Assembly (NCBI GenBank): GCA_025057405.1
Contig: JANWXV010000047.1
Location: 1 to 5,835 of the forward strand
Direction of reading: 5' to 3'
DNA: 5,835 nt
DNA from: Candidatus Bipolaricaulota bacterium
GTDB taxonomy: Bacteria; Bipolaricaulota; Bipolaricaulia; RBG-16-55-9; DRXL01
In this document: positions 5,439 to 5,835 of the stretch, piece after piece
Layout of the letters: each line of letters opens with the position of its first letter
How positions within the stretch are numbered: the first letter of the stretch is position 1
Position numbers and translations under genes: made by a program
Notes under the pieces: model-generated
Database searches by the model: none
Told to the model about the DNA's origin: nothing
Seen by the model: the letters and a program-made list of their open reading frames with translations, nothing else

Positions 5439-5441
5439 ATG
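5427..5441. repeat. Inverted repeat CATAT-N5-ATATG over the -10 box
   Basis: A 5-bp inverted repeat whose centre and right arm overlap TATAAT. A dimeric repressor bound here would block RNA polymerase, the common arrangement for autoregulated toxin-antitoxin operons. AT-rich -10 regions often look palindromic by chance. Confidence 0.35.
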
Positions 5442-5445
5442 TGTT

Positions 5446-5661
5446 ATGGCAACCAAGCTAGATAGAACCCTTGTCACTCGCTGGCTCGAAGATCAGCAAG
5501 CTGCTGCTCAAAGAATCGAAGAAGAGCGTGTTCACTTCTTGCTGAATCTCAGCCCTGAGCAAGCGCTCACACTCTATCTGACCCTGCCATACCCGAAGGA
5601 TACGCATAGAACGCAGCCATCGCCCTTGCTACTGGCCATGCGCCGAGCGCTTGCTCGATGA
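5446..5661 (+). CDS. Small 71-aa protein of unknown family, partner of a nucleotidyltransferase
   Basis: I do not recognise a named domain. The protein is mostly helical: a charged N-terminal stretch TRWLEDQQAAAQRIEEERVH (about 11-30), then LSPEQALTLYLTL (35-47), a proline-containing loop (48-60), and a basic amphipathic end LLLAMRRALAR (61-71). It has no signal peptide or membrane segment. Its stop overlaps the start of the nucleotidyltransferase as ATGA, so the two are translationally coupled. The promoter starts it as the first gene, and its ATG is at or within one base of the predicted +1. Short helical proteins encoded just upstream of AbiEii/MNT-like nucleotidyltransferases are often their partners or antitoxins. 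That role is inferred from position only. The start is well supported because the promoter leaves no room for an upstream one. Confidence 0.7.
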   Translation: MATKLDRTLVTRWLEDQQAAAQRIEEERVHFLLNLSPEQALTLYLTLPYPKDTHRTQPSPLLLAMRRALAR

Positions 5662-5835
5662 TCGTAATGACTCCGTTGCAGGCAGCGGCCGAGATCGCTG
5701 AGTTTCTCGAACAGCACGGCATTGCTTACGTTCTGCTCGGCGGCTTAGCCGTGCAATACTGGGGGGAGCCACGTACGACTCGTGATGTAGATGTCACTGT
5801 CTTGGTCCCTCAAGAGCAGCAAGAGCGCTTCTTTG
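5658..5835 (+). CDS. AbiEii/MNT-like nucleotidyltransferase, N-terminal part (3' end outside window)
   Basis: 59 residues are visible before the window ends. After an N-terminal helix (QAAAEIAEFLEQHGIAYVL) comes GGLAVQYWG (28-36), then the R-x-T-R-DVD motif (39-45) with D43 and D45 as the two metal-binding aspartates of the polymerase-beta nucleotidyltransferase fold, and a VTVLVP strand. The GG...R.T.D.D spacing is that of the AbiEii/MenT-like and related DUF6036-type enzymes. These transfer nucleotides from NTPs to RNA or protein targets and often act as toxins. Identification of the fold is firm, but the subfamily and target need the missing C-terminus. An in-frame ATG three codons later (5667) is an alternative start. 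The ATGA overlap with the 71-aa gene favours 5658. Confidence 0.85.
   Translation, partial: MIVMTPLQAAAEIAEFLEQHGIAYVLLGGLAVQYWGEPRTTRDVDVTVLVPQEQQERFF

Noticed and set aside
5325..5477. Longer TauE/SafE protein starting at 5477
   Set aside because: The extra 51 residues are not membrane-like, would cross the -10/-35 elements of both divergent promoters, and have no ribosome site. The family begins with a membrane segment right after 5324.
1..5835. CRISPR array, tRNA or rRNA genes, insertion sequence
   Set aside because: No regularly spaced repeats, cloverleaf-like sequence, rRNA core motifs or transposase-like reading frame were seen.

Overview
The window is bacterial chromosomal DNA of fairly high GC. 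It carries housekeeping replication and recombination genes (dnaA, recF, and a DUF721/DciA-type gene) with sigma70-type promoters. I cannot name the organism. The gene order dnaA-recF-dciA without dnaN, the domain-I-less DnaA, and promoters placed so that transcripts would begin at the start codon all suggest a deep-branching or poorly sampled lineage. That placement is inference, not recognition of a known genome.

Layout: (1) Positions 2-301, plus strand, hold the 3' end of a DUF501 gene. It converges on the next gene, and both stop codons share one 6-bp palindrome. (2) Positions 296-4156, minus strand, form a compact four-gene operon in transcription order dnaA, recF, DUF721/dciA, and a GT4 glycosyltransferase. 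The dnaA-recF gap is 14 bp and the two later junctions are 4-bp ATGA overlaps. A clear promoter (perfect -35, extended -10) lies about 30 bp upstream of the dnaA start. (3) Positions 4220-4562 are an apparently non-coding stretch with several short inverted repeats and no recognisable DnaA boxes. (4) Positions 4563-5324, minus strand, encode a TauE/SafE-family membrane permease. (5) Positions 5325-5445 are a divergent promoter region. (6) Positions 5446-5835, plus strand, hold a 71-aa protein of unknown family overlapping by 4 bp the start of an AbiEii/MNT-like nucleotidyltransferase that runs off the window. This layout resembles a toxin-antitoxin-type pair.

Working together: DnaA (origin recognition and melting), RecF (gap repair and replication restart) and the DUF721/DciA protein (a family that acts on the replicative helicase) form a replication-initiation module. 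The most notable point is that this DnaA appears to consist only of the AAA+ and DNA-binding domains. The N-terminal domain that normally helps recruit the helicase is absent, and the operon promoter leaves no room to encode it. A helicase operator of the DciA family, fused to a zinc-ribbon-like tail, sits in the same transcript. The operon ends with a glycosyltransferase whose sequence resembles membrane glycolipid synthases.

A second coherent signal is in the divergent region near 5324-5446. Both flanking genes have a good -10 hexamer ending 6-7 nt before the start codon and no Shine-Dalgarno sequence, which predicts leaderless mRNAs. In contrast, dnaA and the glycosyltransferase gene have leaders or clear Shine-Dalgarno sites.
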